Assembly: GCF_900110505.1 (NCBI RefSeq)
Contig: NZ_FODZ01000005.1
Coordinates: forward strand, 62,001 to 126,000
Direction of reading: 5' to 3'
DNA: 64,000 nucleotides
DNA from: Luteibacter sp. UNC138MFCol5.1
GTDB taxonomy: Bacteria > Pseudomonadota > Gammaproteobacteria > Xanthomonadales > Rhodanobacteraceae
Shown: in pieces, positions 41,651-51,646 of the stretch
Layout of the letters: each line of letters opens with the position of its first letter
How positions within the stretch are numbered: position 1 is the first letter of the stretch
The notes under the pieces: generated by a model
Database searches by the model: none
Told to the model about the DNA's origin: nothing
Seen by the model: the letters and a program-made list of their open reading frames with translations, nothing else
Position numbers and translations under genes: made by a program

Positions 41651-43219
41651 CTAAGCACCGGGCTCCGGTGCGACATCCTTGGTGTAATACGCCACCGATT
41701 CCGTCTCCGGCATCGATACCGTCAGGCCGCGCACCTTGCCGAAGGCGTCACGGCGGAACTCGAAGCGGAAGACGTAGATGCCGGACTGCACGAACTGCGC
41801 GGGGCCAAGGGCCTGCAGCACGACGGGCTTTTCCTGTCCAGGCAACGTGAGCGAGACCGCGTCGCCCTTCACCGTCACGTCCAGCGACGCATGCTCGAAG
41901 CTGTCGGCGAGCGCGCGGCGCACGTCGATCGGTACCGACGCGTCGAGGCGGTACGTGCCGGCGAAGTCCGGCGCGGGTGGCACGCGTGGCTTGATCGTCA
42001 TCACCGGCGGTCGCGCGCCCAGCCCGGTCGCGTCGTCGAGCGCGTTGCGCACCTCGGCGATCAGCGCGAGGCCGTTCGCGCCGTTGGTGAGGATGACGTA
42101 GCCGTCGCCGGTCTCCGGGTATCCCTGCATGAGGGCGAGATAACTTTCGTTCGCTCCGAGATGGAAGAAGTAGCGACCACGCCCTTCGCCGCCCAGGCGG
42201 GGGCCGAGACCGAACGGGCCGGGCGAGACTTCCGTCAGCATGTCGGTCGCCAGCGGTTGGGGGAGAAACGAGTCGGTGCCACGGTAGCTGCCGATGATCG
42301 CGGCGACGAATCGCCCCAGGTCGTTCGCGCTCGTCCACAGGCCGGAGGCGCCGGCCTCCGCGAAACTCTCCCATCCGCGCGGGAGCGCCGTCGGCGCGCC
42401 GCTGGCGTCATGGGCTTTGGCGATGTTGCCGCGTGTGGCGGAGAGCGGACTCTCGTAGGTGCTTCGACGCATGCCCAGCGGCGTCAGCACGAGATCCCGA
42501 GCGACGTCGCCGAGAGGGCGACCGGTCGCGTCCTCGATCGCCATCTGCTCGACGGTGACACCGCCACCCGAATAGTCGTCGACGCTGCCAGGGGCGGCCT
42601 TGAATCGCACCGCTTCACCCTTGGCGGGACGCTGACCGTCGAGCACCTGCACGAGCGTCGGCAGGGGATCGGCCGGCTGGTAATCCGCGAAGCCGTGCAC
42701 GCCCAGTCCCGAGGTGTGCGACATGAGCATGCGCAGACTGACCTCCGGATGCGGCACGGCGGGCGATGCGGGAAGCTTCCAGCGTTTCAGGTAGGCGTCG
42801 ACATCGCGATCGAGGTCGAGCGTGCCCTGCGCGGCGAGCCGAAGGGTCGTCGTGGCGGTGACGACCTTGCTGATCGAGCCGACCGAGAACAGCGTGTCGG
42901 CGTCCACGCGGTCGCTCGTACCTGCCTGTTTCACCCCGTAACCGCGAACCTGCGCCACACGACCGTTCTTCAGCACGGCCACCGCGACGCCAGGCACCTT
43001 ATGGAACCGCATGCGTTCTTCGATCGACCAGCGCGGGATATGTTCGCCGGGCGCGACGACCGTCGGTCGAAGGCCATGGTCGAGCGCGGCGAGCGGCCCG
43101 TCGGTCGCGGTCACGCCGGCCGCGGCGAGACTCAGCCCGACGAAGGCGAGACAAGGCCACGATCGCCGCGAGCGGCGGGCGGGGGAAACGGAACTGCCCA
43201 GGAAAGCCTGCACGTCCAT
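41651..43219 (-). CDS. Serine beta-lactamase-like hydrolase (class C fold)
   Basis: 522 residues. A twin-Arg-free N-terminus with a hydrophobic stretch (about 22-38) suggests export. The SxxK nucleophile is S115-I-S-K118 in FSVGSISKVV; the second motif is Tyr in DDYSGGGV; the third appears as HLGAN in place of KTG. C-terminal of about residue 410 is an additional beta-rich domain. Members include esterases, D-aminopeptidases and peptidoglycan hydrolases as well as true beta-lactamases, so resistance should not be assumed. A GTG at 43261 is an alternative start. Confidence 0.85.
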   Translation of the reverse strand: MDVQAFLGSSVSPARRSRRSWPCLAFVGLSLAAAGVTATDGPLAALDHGLRPTVVAPGEHIPRWSIEERMRFHKVPGVAVAVLKNGRVAQVRGYGVKQAGTSDRVDADTLFSVGSISKVVTATTTLRLAAQGTLDLDRDVDAYLKRWKLPASPAVPHPEVSLRMLMSHTSGLGVHGFADYQPADPLPTLVQVLDGQRPAKGEAVRFKAAPGSVDDYSGGGVTVEQMAIEDATGRPLGDVARDLVLTPLGMRRSTYESPLSATRGNIAKAHDASGAPTALPRGWESFAEAGASGLWTSANDLGRFVAAIIGSYRGTDSFLPQPLATDMLTEVSPGPFGLGPRLGGEGRGRYFFHLGANESYLALMQGYPETGDGYVILTNGANGLALIAEVRNALDDATGLGARPPVMTIKPRVPPAPDFAGTYRLDASVPIDVRRALADSFEHASLDVTVKGDAVSLTLPGQEKPVVLQALGPAQFVQSGIYVFRFEFRRDAFGKVRGLTVSMPETESVAYYTKDVAPEPGA

Positions 43220-43331
43220 ACCGAATGCCTCGCCGGTGGAGCCCGCAGTATCCGGGCGCACGATGCGGCACCGATGTGCTGGAAGTCATGGCCCGGCACC
43301 GTCGCGCCACCTCTTGCCGGAAACGCCGTAG

Positions 43332-44312
43332 CTAACGCCGGCCGGCTCCGGCTAACCGAGAATCGACAGGCCGTCCTTCCGCCGAACTGCCCGACTTTTG
43401 AGATGGCTCGAGCAGGCCTATGGTTTCGAACGCGTCCGCCACTTGCTCAGGACCAACGGTCGCCCCCCAGCCGACCAAGGTCTGGACCAACTGTCCACGC
43501 CGGAAGAAGAAAAACGACGGGGTCGAAGCTAAGTCGATCCCCGGCCACGACGCGTTGTCGAAGGCAATATGGGCCTTGAAGGCGGGGAAATCCTGTTTCC
43601 ACTGCCTGATCACATCGATGTCGGTTTCGGCATCGCCGAGCAACCACACCACGCGCGGCCCCCCTAGTACCCCTGCGAGCCGCGGATCCAGCGAAAGCGC
43701 CTTCGCTGCCCTGTCCGCGATGTGGCAACCAATGACGACGACAACATAGGATCCATCGTCAGGGAGTTCGATCGCTCGATGCCTGAGCTTCCCCCCACGT
43801 CCCAAGGTATATCCCGAACGCCCCTCGAACACGCGCCGTCCTTGCTGCATGAAACCACTGTACCGACGGAAGACGGATGGATCGACAAGGGTCTCCATGC
43901 GCCTGGCATCATCGAACCGCCGGCGCGCCACCAGTGCCTCGAGATATTTTTCCAGTTCCAGCTCCCGCCGGGTCCCCCGCCGACCAAGCTCCTCGACGAC
44001 CGCGCGCATCCCGTCCAGGTAGTCGGCGCGCCGGGCATAGTCGGCAACCGACGAGAGTCGCGATGCCGCGTCCAGCACGAGAAACAAATCACGCAATTCG
44101 GCTTCAGGAAGCGCAGGCAGATTCCTCAGCTCGCGAGCAAGCCTTCGTTGGTACAGCTCCGCGAACAGCAGCGCTCTGTCCGAGGGCTCGTCACTCTGGC
44201 TCCGTATGATGGCCAGATCGCTCCAAACCCCTCTCGAATGGTCAGGTGGAAATACGTCCGCTGACGTCGACAAAAGAAAGGCCATGCTCAGGTGAAGTAA
44301 CATTCGAACCAT
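43332..44312 (-). CDS. Exported protein with thioredoxin-like C-terminal domain
   Basis: 326 residues. Signal peptide about 1-18 (MLLHLSMAFLLSTSA). The middle is helical. The C-terminal part (about 185-300) looks thioredoxin-like: SYVVVVIGCHIADRAAKAL carries a single Cys where a CxxC would lie, and STPSFFFFRRGQLVQTLVGW matches the cis-Pro and following strand. With only one Cys it is unlikely to be an oxidoreductase of the usual type. Composition is less GC-rich than most of the window. The next gene upstream, on the same strand, also encodes a small secreted unknown. Confidence 0.68.
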   Translation of the reverse strand: MVRMLLHLSMAFLLSTSADVFPPDHSRGVWSDLAIIRSQSDEPSDRALLFAELYQRRLARELRNLPALPEAELRDLFLVLDAASRLSSVADYARRADYLDGMRAVVEELGRRGTRRELELEKYLEALVARRRFDDARRMETLVDPSVFRRYSGFMQQGRRVFEGRSGYTLGRGGKLRHRAIELPDDGSYVVVVIGCHIADRAAKALSLDPRLAGVLGGPRVVWLLGDAETDIDVIRQWKQDFPAFKAHIAFDNASWPGIDLASTPSFFFFRRGQLVQTLVGWGATVGPEQVADAFETIGLLEPSQKSGSSAEGRPVDSRLAGAGRR

Positions 44313-44422
44313 CCGCCGGTTGATTGACGAAGGTCCGACTCCCGTTTCAGTAAACGTGAGAGACGGACCATGTCAGAGGCTGCGAGCCGAGCGCCGGCGC
44401 TCCAGGTCACCGCGACCGCAAT

Positions 44423-44935
44423 TCATCGTGGATCCTGGCCTTCGACGCCACAGCCTGCCGGACAACGACTTCCTGTGTTTGGCACGCATCGAGTCGGCCG
44501 ATGCGGCGAAATAACGCACATCCTATGCAAGTTATCTCTCGGTCGCTGCGAGTATCGCTTGAGGATGTTCTCGACCTCTGCGTCTTCGAAACCCACTGAA
44601 CGACGTATATCGGCCGTATCTGCCTGCACTCCGAAGAGCGTAAGAATCCTATAAATGCTCGTCGAGGGTAGGCCTTCGAGTTCGAGGAACGAATATGACG
44701 CGAGACCTGCGTCGGTAAAAAGAAGAGATTCAACGAAAGACTTTCGCTTCGAAGGCTCTAACGCGAGGAGAGGCGATGTTGGGTCGGAGCTCAAGTGAGC
44801 ATGGAGTTGGTCTTTCGAACGAATGGCCGCTGTCATAACGTTCACTCGCTCCTCCGCCCTGCTTAAGAGATCGGACGCGACTGCCCCCGACGCAAACGCA
44901 ATGGCAAACATGCCGATTATGATCCGGTAGTTCAT
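44423..44935 (-). CDS. Hypothetical exported protein, low-GC
   Basis: 170 residues with a signal peptide (about 1-20, ending GAVAS). The mature part has a helical run (EERVNVMTAAIRSKDQLHAH, LALEPSKRKSFVESLLFTDA) and a Cys/Pro-rich end (PTRCVPNTGSRCPAGCG). I do not recognise it. It is the most AT-rich coding sequence in the window, which points to acquired DNA. It lies 110 bp upstream of the thioredoxin-like gene on the same strand. Confidence 0.6.
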   Translation of the reverse strand: MNYRIIIGMFAIAFASGAVASDLLSRAEERVNVMTAAIRSKDQLHAHLSSDPTSPLLALEPSKRKSFVESLLFTDAGLASYSFLELEGLPSTSIYRILTLFGVQADTADIRRSVGFEDAEVENILKRYSQRPRDNLHRMCVISPHRPTRCVPNTGSRCPAGCGVEGQDPR

Positions 44936-45147
44936 GAAGTCCCCTGATTGTCTTGAACGCTGCTAAAGGAGGTGCTCATCCAGCCCGCGTATACTGGCTT
45001 TCCATGAGCACAACATCTGCCGGGAGAGGGCGCCGGGGCAGGTCGGATTTCACCGATTCCCGCTCACTACCTACTGGCTTGTCTTCGTGGAACTCCGGCC
45101 GTTCATCGAGCCTGTCGCTACGGTGAGACCTAATCGAGTATTCCTCC

Positions 45148-45843
45148 ATGCGCAATCTCGACTTCAGTTCCTGGCAGGGCCTGCTCACCACCTTCATCGG
45201 GCTGGCCGTGGTGACGTTGATCGGCGTCGGCATCCGTCTGATCGCACAGCAGACGGTGCAGCAGCGGCGGGAGCGTGAAAACCGGCAGATCAACGAGCGG
45301 CTACGCACGCTGATCGCGGCCTACAAGACGCTAGGCGGCTCGTTCACCGGCGATCTCAGCGTCGATCCGACGCACCTGCGCGACATCCTGCAACGCGCGG
45401 CGAGCGCGGACGCCACCGACGCACCCACGACGGATCCGGGCGGCCGCAGCGAGCGGGCACGCCGCGTGCGCGACGCCGTCGAAGCGGCGCTCTCGGACAT
45501 CATCCTGCTGGGCACCGAGGAACAGGTGGAACTCGCGGCGCGCGCGGCGAACGACCTCGCCGCCGGGCGGCCCATCCATACCGATGCGCTCGTCGTGTCG
45601 TTGCGCGATTTCGTCCGGAAGGTGCTCGATCTCGAGCCCGTACCGACACACCTCGCGATTCCGAAACAGGGGCCGGCACGTGTCGTCGCCAGTACGCGTG
45701 GCAAGGCCGACGGCGGCGGCAAGGGAGAAGGCGGTGGTGGCAGAAGTGGCGGTGGTGGTGGCGCGGGGCTCGGAGGCGCCGCTGGCGCGGGCCTCGGCCT
45801 CGGCGGTGGCCTGGCGCTGGACGACGAGCATCGCGCCCACTGA
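45148..45843 (+). CDS. Single-pass membrane protein with Gly-rich tail
   Basis: 231 residues. A membrane helix at about 11-31 (GLLTTFIGLAVVTLIGVGIR) is followed by a charged coiled-coil-like segment (QQRRERENRQINERLRTLIA), a helical domain (about 85-165, with VEAALSDIILLGTEEQVELA) and a long Gly/Ala/Ser-rich tail (about 192-224). The tail resembles flexible low-complexity regions. No function known; similar hypothetical proteins occur in Burkholderia and Xanthomonads. Confidence 0.72.
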   Translation: MRNLDFSSWQGLLTTFIGLAVVTLIGVGIRLIAQQTVQQRRERENRQINERLRTLIAAYKTLGGSFTGDLSVDPTHLRDILQRAASADATDAPTTDPGGRSERARRVRDAVEAALSDIILLGTEEQVELAARAANDLAAGRPIHTDALVVSLRDFVRKVLDLEPVPTHLAIPKQGPARVVASTRGKADGGGKGEGGGGRSGGGGGAGLGGAAGAGLGLGGGLALDDEHRAH

Positions 45844-45910
45844 ACCAGCGCCTTGCCCAGGGACGACTCAACGGCGATGCTTGGCATTCCCCTTCCCCGC
45901 GAGCAGACCC

Positions 45911-46294
45911 ATGGCCTCACTCGGTGCCGTCACCTACCTCGTGCGCGAGTACGACGAAGCCATCCGCTTCTTCGTCGACGCGCTGGGATTCGAATTGTTC
46001 GAGGACACGCCGCAGGGCGACGGCAAACGCTGGGTGACGGTCGGACCGCGCGGTTCCACGACGCGCCTGCTGCTGGGCCGCGCGGTGAACGACGAGCAGC
46101 GTGCCTGCGTGGGCCGGCAGGGCGGCGGCCGGGTATTCCTGTTCCTGCACACGGACGACTTCGCCGGCGATCATGCGCGCATGCTCGCGCATGGCGTGCA
46201 CTTCCGCGAAGCGCCGCGCAGCGAGGCGTACGGCACCGTCGCGGTCTTCGACGATCTTTACGGCAACGGCTGGGATCTCATCCAGCCGGCCTGA
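45911..46294 (+). CDS. VOC-superfamily (glyoxalase-like) protein
   Basis: 127 residues, two beta-alpha-beta-beta-beta modules. It starts MASLGAVTYLVREYDEAIRF and ends DLYGNGWDLIQPA, with the terminal DxxGNxWDL motif found in glyoxalase/bleomycin-resistance family members. Metal ligands cannot be confirmed. It lies 13 bp before the dehydrogenase gene, so the two may form an operon. Confidence 0.9.
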   Translation: MASLGAVTYLVREYDEAIRFFVDALGFELFEDTPQGDGKRWVTVGPRGSTTRLLLGRAVNDEQRACVGRQGGGRVFLFLHTDDFAGDHARMLAHGVHFREAPRSEAYGTVAVFDDLYGNGWDLIQPA

Positions 46295-46307
46295 CCGGGA
46301 CGCCCTC

Positions 46308-47264
46308 ATGAACGACGCGACGAAGCGCATCGCGATACTCGACGATTATCAGGGCGTCGCCCTGACGAGCGCCGACTGGTCCCCACTACGAGGCCGTGCC
46401 GACGTCACGGTCTTCCGCGACCACCTCGCCGATCGCGAAGCGCTGGCACGGCGGCTCGCGCCGTTCGACGCCATCTGCGTGATGCGCGAGCGCACGCCGG
46501 TGGACGCGGCGCTCCTCGCGGCCCTGCCGCGCCTGCGGCTCATCGCCTCGACCGGCGGAAGCAACGCCTCGATCGACGAGGAGGCCGCGGCGGCGCGTGG
46601 CGTCGAAGTCGTCCACACGCATTACTCCTCCACGCCCACGATCGAGTTCACCTGGGCGGCCATCCTCGGCCTGGTGCGCGGCATCGCGACCGAGGCGGCC
46701 TCCGTCCGCGCGGGAGGATGGCAGGTGGGTCTCGGCACCGAACTCCGCGGCAAGACGCTCGGTATCGTCGGCCTCGGCAGGATCGGTTCCCGCGTCGCGC
46801 GCATCGCCCAGGCCTTCGACATGCACGTGATCGCGTGGAGTCAGAACCTCACGGACGACGATGCGGCGGCGGCCGGCGCCACACGCGTGCCGAAGGATGC
46901 GCTCTTCGCGCGATCGGACGTGCTCACGATCCATACGCGGCTGAGCGACCGCACCCGCGGCCTCGTCGGTGCCGACCAGCTTGCGGCAATGAAGCCATCC
47001 GCGTTCCTGGTCAACAGTTCGCGCGGCCCCATCGTGGACGAGGCGGCGTTGATCGACGCCCTTCGCGAACGGCGGATCGCCGGCGCGGCCATCGACGTGT
47101 TCGCGGAGGAGCCGCTGCCGCCCGACCATCCGTTCCGTACGTTGCCGAACGTGCTGGCGACGCCGCACATCGGTTACGTCACGGAAGAGATGTACCGGAC
47201 GTTCCATGGCGACACGGTGGCGAATCTGGTGGCGTGGCTCGATCGGGTGGCGGCGGTGCGGTGA
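46308..47264 (+). CDS. D-2-hydroxyacid dehydrogenase family protein
   Basis: 318 residues. NAD-binding motif GIVGLGRIGSRVARIA, catalytic Arg in VNSSRGPIVDEAALIDAL, Glu in AIDVFAEEPLP and His in ATPHIGYVTEEM are all present. It belongs to the branch of 2-hydroxyacid/phosphoglycerate dehydrogenase-like enzymes (no ACT domain), reducing or oxidising a 2-keto/2-hydroxy acid. Substrate unknown. Confidence 0.93.
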   Translation: MNDATKRIAILDDYQGVALTSADWSPLRGRADVTVFRDHLADREALARRLAPFDAICVMRERTPVDAALLAALPRLRLIASTGGSNASIDEEAAAARGVEVVHTHYSSTPTIEFTWAAILGLVRGIATEAASVRAGGWQVGLGTELRGKTLGIVGLGRIGSRVARIAQAFDMHVIAWSQNLTDDDAAAAGATRVPKDALFARSDVLTIHTRLSDRTRGLVGADQLAAMKPSAFLVNSSRGPIVDEAALIDALRERRIAGAAIDVFAEEPLPPDHPFRTLPNVLATPHIGYVTEEMYRTFHGDTVANLVAWLDRVAAVR

Positions 47265-47297
47265 TGCTCGCGGCGACGGGTGCTGTCGCGAGCGCCT

Positions 47298-47326
47298 TTC
47301 GCGCGCGAGCGCGCTCCCACCCGAAG
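47298..47326. repeat. REP-like palindrome, same family as 10177-10310
   Basis: The 29 bp TTCGCGCGCGAGCGCGCTCC followed by CACCCGAAG match the copy at 10177-10205 with two changes, and with the central palindrome intact. It lies in the 87 bp between two convergent genes. Confidence 0.7.
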
Positions 47327-47351
47327 CCAGGTGAGTGCAGACGGATCGGCG

Positions 47352-48173
47352 TCAGAACGATGCGACCTTGTCGTGGTCGTTGTCGCCACTGTGCTTCGGC
47401 TTGATCGTCATCAGTTCCAGCGGCTTTCCGTCGGGAAGGCGTACTTTCCAGGCGCGCTGCAGCTCGGCCAGTGCGTCGAGGCGCGGACAGATCGTCGCGG
47501 TGCGTGATTCGAGCGCCCTGGATCGCTTGTTCATCTCGCGATTGAGCGATTTGTCCAGCGAGTCCGCGCGGGCCTGGAGCGCGGCGACCTTCGACGTGTC
47601 GCCGGAAAGCGCGGCCGTCACCGCGCTGGACGTCACCGAACCGACGAGCTCGCCGACGCCGTCGGACACCGATCCCGCGACCGTCTCGGCCATGCGGTTC
47701 GACGACCAGTGCCCGGCGCCGATGCCCTCGTCGATGGACCGCAACGAATCCGCCTGCTTGCGCTTGAGCTTCTCGAGGATCTCCGCACGCTGGTCGCCTT
47801 CCGCGAAGGTGAGCGTGACGCTCGTCATCGCCTCGTAGCTCATCGACACGCCTTCGCGGGCGATCGCGGCCACCTCGGGCACGAGCTTCCGCACGCCGTC
47901 CTCGTAACGGCGCAACGCCACGGCGTCGGCATCGGACACCGTCACCGGTTTGCCGTCGACGCGAAGGGTCCCGTCGTGGAGGAACACCTTCGCGGGGCTG
48001 CCGTCCGTCCGGTGGAACGACAGGCCGGCAGCGGTGACGTCCACGTCGAAGGGCGTCGAATAGTCGTACCGGCAGGTGTCCGTGCTGAAACTGGCGCCGC
48101 CCGCCGCGCTGGCGGACGCGGACGCGAATGCCGCGGTGGTGGCGATGGCGATGGCGATCAGCGGATGACGCAT
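47352..48173 (-). CDS. DUF2884-family periplasmic protein (YggN-like), paralogue 1
   Basis: 273 residues with a signal peptide (about 1-23, ending ASASA). The mature part matches DUF2884: an N-terminal segment (CRYDYSTPFDVDV, FLHDGTLRVDGKPVTVSDAD) followed by helical sequence with many charged residues and a C-terminal Cys (ICPRLDAL). A paralogue, similar in length and order, is at 52442-53197. The two flank a two-component locus. Function unknown. Confidence 0.82.
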   Translation of the reverse strand: MRHPLIAIAIATTAAFASASASAAGGASFSTDTCRYDYSTPFDVDVTAAGLSFHRTDGSPAKVFLHDGTLRVDGKPVTVSDADAVALRRYEDGVRKLVPEVAAIAREGVSMSYEAMTSVTLTFAEGDQRAEILEKLKRKQADSLRSIDEGIGAGHWSSNRMAETVAGSVSDGVGELVGSVTSSAVTAALSGDTSKVAALQARADSLDKSLNREMNKRSRALESRTATICPRLDALAELQRAWKVRLPDGKPLELMTIKPKHSGDNDHDKVASF

Positions 48174-48291
48174 GGTCCTTCTCCCCGGGGACGAATAGGC
48201 GCAACGTCGGATGCGCCCGACACGGGGATGGTTTAAACCCCGACGGCCCGTCCGCGCGCGGGTCGTTCGTCACCGGTGACTTCCGGCAGGG

Positions 48292-48930
48292 TCAGGAGGC
48301 CAGGCCTCGCTCGCGCGCGTATTCGGACAGGCGACTGTCGTGATCGATGCCGAGCTTGCGCATCGCGTCGCGCTTCTGCCGGCTGACGGTCTTGACGCTG
48401 CGGCTGAGCCGCTCGGCGATCTGCGAAATCGACATGCCGCTGACGTAGAGCCGCACGACCTCGATCTCCCGGGCCGACAACCGCGCCACCTCGGAGGTGT
48501 CGTGCACGCCCGCGGCGTCGAACTGGCGTCGTATCGTGTCGCTGAGGAATGCGCGACCCGCCGCCGCCTGGCGCACGGCGACGGCGACCTCCTTCAGCGG
48601 TGCGCGCTTGTCGCACAGGCCGAGCGCGCCGCGCGACCGCATCGTGTGGAGCACGGCCGCGTTGTTCACCATCGTCAGGACGACGATGGGCAGGCGCGGA
48701 TAGCGACGACGCACCAGATCGATCAGCGCGAGGCCGTCGCCGTGGCGGCCGCCGGGCATCGAGAAATCGGTGACCACGACATCGCACGGATGCGTCGCCA
48801 GCAGATCGACCAGCTGATCTCCATTGGCTGCCTCGCCGACCACGTCGATATCGCCCGTGCCTTCGAGCGCCGCGCGGGTACCCATCAGGACCACAGGGTG
48901 ATCGTCGGCGATGATCGTGCGCAGAACCAT
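48292..48930 (-). CDS. NarL/FixJ-family response regulator (RcsB-like)
   Basis: 212 residues. Receiver domain: acidic pocket D9-D10 (IIADDHPVVL), phospho-acceptor D55 in VVVTDFSMPGG, Lys in LCDKRAPL. LuxR-type helix-turn-helix: LSAREIEVVRLYVSGMSISQ and SRSVKTVSRQKRDAMRKLGI. The start at 48930 begins the receiver fold; the frame upstream is not coding. Divergent from the hybrid kinase gene (107 bp), which is its probable partner, as in EvgAS, BvgAS and RcsBC. Confidence 0.93.
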   Translation of the reverse strand: MVLRTIIADDHPVVLMGTRAALEGTGDIDVVGEAANGDQLVDLLATHPCDVVVTDFSMPGGRHGDGLALIDLVRRRYPRLPIVVLTMVNNAAVLHTMRSRGALGLCDKRAPLKEVAVAVRQAAAGRAFLSDTIRRQFDAAGVHDTSEVARLSAREIEVVRLYVSGMSISQIAERLSRSVKTVSRQKRDAMRKLGIDHDSRLSEYARERGLAS

Positions 48931-49037
48931 GCGTTTCCTCGCAGGCGGAAAGGTGCACCCGCCCTCCGTGAGATGTGTTACTCGTCGTACCATCGTGGAG
49001 ATTACAGGAAACCCCTGTGCGTGGTCGAAGGAACGCC

Positions 49038-51617
49038 ATGACGCTATTGAGAAAACTGCCCATTTTGTGGCTCGCCGCGACCTGCGTGAACGCTTACGCG
49101 GCGCCCCTTTCTACCGGCAATGAGGCGCGGGCGATTCATGCCGATCCGGTGCGCGCGTGTGAGAACATCGGACCTCCGGAGCGACGCGAGGCCGACACGC
49201 TCGCGTCCGCGAACGCCATGGAGCGAGACGCTCGGGGACGACAGGAGTCGCCGGGCTGCGACGCGCCAGACCAGCGCGCTCCGCTGAGCGACGACGATCG
49301 CGCATGGCTCGCCAGCCTTCCGCCGTTGCGCGTCGGCATGGATCCGACGGCAGCGCCGATCTCGTTCAACGGCAAGGACGGCATTCCCACCGGACTCGCG
49401 CTCGATTACCTCGCCGACGCGCTGACATCGCTCGGCCTGCGCCATGTCGTCGTGCGCACGAGCGACTGGTCCGACACGGTCGCCCGCGCCACCGCGGGCG
49501 ATATCGACTTGCTCGCTTCGGCCTCGCGCTACAACGACGCGCTCGGTCGCCGCTTCGTGTTTACCGCGCCGTATACGGAGTTTCCCATCGTCGTCGTGAC
49601 GCGGGCCGATGCGGCCCCGATCGCGGGTTCGACGGATCTCGCCGGTCGGCGCGTCGTGGCGAACCTGTCGCAGGGGGCGATCGCCCGGGCGGTCGGTGCG
49701 CTTCCGGACGTCATCGCCGCCGACGTGCACTCCGTGGCGGAGGGTCTCGATGCGGTCGAGGCGGGTCGCGCGGACGCTTACATGGGGGACATCGCCACCG
49801 CCGAGTACGTCATGCGCCGCGACCATGCGGCGCGGCTCAAGCTCGCGGCGGCGACCGACGAACGCGCCGAACTCTCCATCGCCGTCGACCGACGCCTCGC
49901 CCGCCTCGTCCCCTTGCTCGACCGCGCGCTCGCCGCGGTGCCGGAACGCCGTGCCCACTCCCTGCGCAACACCTGGCTCCGCTCGGTCTATACCTGGGGC
50001 GGGTCGTGGCGCGACGTCGCGCGAAAAGCGGGCCCGTTCGGCCTCGCGCTGCTCGCGGTGCTCGGATGTCTCGCTCACGCCCATGTCCGGCTGCGCAGAG
50101 AGACGCGACGCCGGCTCGAACACGCCGAACACCTCGCGGAAGCGAAACGGGCCGCCGAGGTGGCGGCGGAAGCGAAGAGCCAGTTCCTCGCCGTGATGAG
50201 CCATGAGATCCGCACGCCGATGCACGGCATGATCGGCATGCTCGAGCTGCTCGGGGACACGCCGCTGGAACACGGGCAGCGCCGCCTGCTCGATACCGCG
50301 TCGAACTCCGCGGAGAGCCTGCTGCGCATCCTCGACGACGTGCTGGACTTCTCCCGGATCGAGGCCGGCAAGCTGAGCATCGAACGCGCGCCGCTCGACC
50401 TGCGCGACGTGGTCACCGCCGTCGCCGACCTGTTCAGGGCGCGTGCTCATGAGAAGGGTCTCACGCTCGATGTGGCGATCGATGCCGCGCTCGCCCCGTT
50501 GCTCATGGGCGACGCGACCCGGCTGCGCCAGGTGCTGCTCAACCTCGTGAGCAACGCCGTCAAGTTCACCGCGTCCGGCGGCATCGACGTCCGTGTCGAC
50601 GTCGTCGACACGGAGGAGGGGCGCCAGCACCTGCGCATCCTCGTGCGGGATACCGGCATCGGCGTCGCGGCGGAGCATGTCGAACGGCTCTTCGCGCCCT
50701 TCAGCCAGGCCGAAACGTCGACCACGCGCCGCTTCGGAGGCAGCGGACTAGGACTCGCGATATGCCGACGCCTGATGGAATTGCTCGGCGGACGCATCGA
50801 AATGACGAGCGACGAGGGCATCGGAACCTGCGTGACACTCGATATCGCTCTCGACATCGTGGCGGGAAGCTTCGCCAACGAGAACCGCACACACGCACCC
50901 CGGCATGCCGGACGGCCGCTCGATGTGCTCGTGGCCGAGGACAACCCGATCAATCGCGAACTCGTCGCCGTGCAGCTCGAACGCCTCGGCCATCGCTGTC
51001 ACGTCGTCCACGACGGCGGGGAAGCGCTCGACCTGCTCGCGACGCGCGAGGTCGACATCCTGCTCACCGACCTGCACATGCCGGTGATGGACGGCTATGC
51101 GTTGACGCGGACCTTGCGCGAGCGCGGCGCATCGCTTCGCATCGCGGCCATGACCGCCAACGCCATGCCGGGAGAACGGGAGCGCTGCCTCGCGCTGGGC
51201 ATGGACGACTTCGTCACCAAGCCGGTCCGCCTCGCGGAGTTGGACGCCCTGCTCGGCCGTGCGTCCGCCGCCTCCCTGCCGATGCCATGGGATGACGACG
51301 CGTGGGTCGGCACGTATGGCGATCTCGCGTTGCTCCCGGCCATGGTCGAGCGGTTCATCGCCTCCACGCGCAACGACCTGGAGGCCCTGGACCGGGTCGT
51401 CGATACCACCGATGCCGCGGCGTGGGTGCACCGCGTCCTCGGCGGCATGCGCATGTTCGGCGACTCGCCCGAGTGCATGCAGGCGGAAGCGCTGCTGACG
51501 TTACTGCGCGGCGACCCTGTGGCCGGCCTCGAGGCACTGCCCGCGATACGCGCGGCGCTCGAGCGCTTCATCGTCCGGCTGGAACGTATCGCAGCGTCTT
51601 CTGTCGTCGAGGAATGA
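49038..51617 (+). CDS. BvgS/EvgS-like hybrid sensor histidine kinase
   Basis: 859 residues. Signal peptide about 1-22, a periplasmic SBP_bac_3 (Venus-flytrap) domain (about 85-300), one membrane helix (about 335-355), a short coiled coil, HisKA with phosphorylated H389 in [15 protein letters not shown], HATPase_c ([22 protein letters not shown]), a receiver with D678 in [12 protein letters not shown], and a C-terminal Hpt-like segment with H798 in [14 protein letters not shown]. This is the complete four-step phosphorelay layout. An AAGGAA ribosome site precedes ATG 49038. Likely partner: the divergent RcsB-like regulator. The ligand is unknown. Confidence 0.94.
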   Translation: MTLLRKLPILWLAATCVNAYAAPLSTGNEARAIHADPVRACENIGPPERREADTLASANAMERDARGRQESPGCDAPDQRAPLSDDDRAWLASLPPLRVGMDPTAAPISFNGKDGIPTGLALDYLADALTSLGLRHVVVRTSDWSDTVARATAGDIDLLASASRYNDALGRRFVFTAPYTEFPIVVVTRADAAPIAGSTDLAGRRVVANLSQGAIARAVGALPDVIAADVHSVAEGLDAVEAGRADAYMGDIATAEYVMRRDHAARLKLAAATDERAELSIAVDRRLARLVPLLDRALAAVPERRAHSLRNTWLRSVYTWGGSWRDVARKAGPFGLALLAVLGCLAHAHVRLRRETRRRLEHAEHLAEAKRAAEVAAEAKSQFLAVMSHEIRTPMHGMIGMLELLGDTPLEHGQRRLLDTASNSAESLLRILDDVLDFSRIEAGKLSIERAPLDLRDVVTAVADLFRARAHEKGLTLDVAIDAALAPLLMGDATRLRQVLLNLVSNAVKFTASGGIDVRVDVVDTEEGRQHLRILVRDTGIGVAAEHVERLFAPFSQAETSTTRRFGGSGLGLAICRRLMELLGGRIEMTSDEGIGTCVTLDIALDIVAGSFANENRTHAPRHAGRPLDVLVAEDNPINRELVAVQLERLGHRCHVVHDGGEALDLLATREVDILLTDLHMPVMDGYALTRTLRERGASLRIAAMTANAMPGERERCLALGMDDFVTKPVRLAELDALLGRASAASLPMPWDDDAWVGTYGDLALLPAMVERFIASTRNDLEALDRVVDTTDAAAWVHRVLGGMRMFGDSPECMQAEALLTLLRGDPVAGLEALPAIRAALERFIVRLERIAASSVVEE

Positions 51618-51646
51618 GAAACGTCTGAAAAATCCGGCCTTCATTT

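Noticed and set aside
44965-44985. 16S rRNA 3' end-like sequence (minus strand, near CACCTCCTTT)
   Set aside because: Only about 18 nt resemble the anti-Shine-Dalgarno tail, with a 3-nt insertion, and nothing else of 16S rRNA is nearby. It is chance or a minor coincidence.
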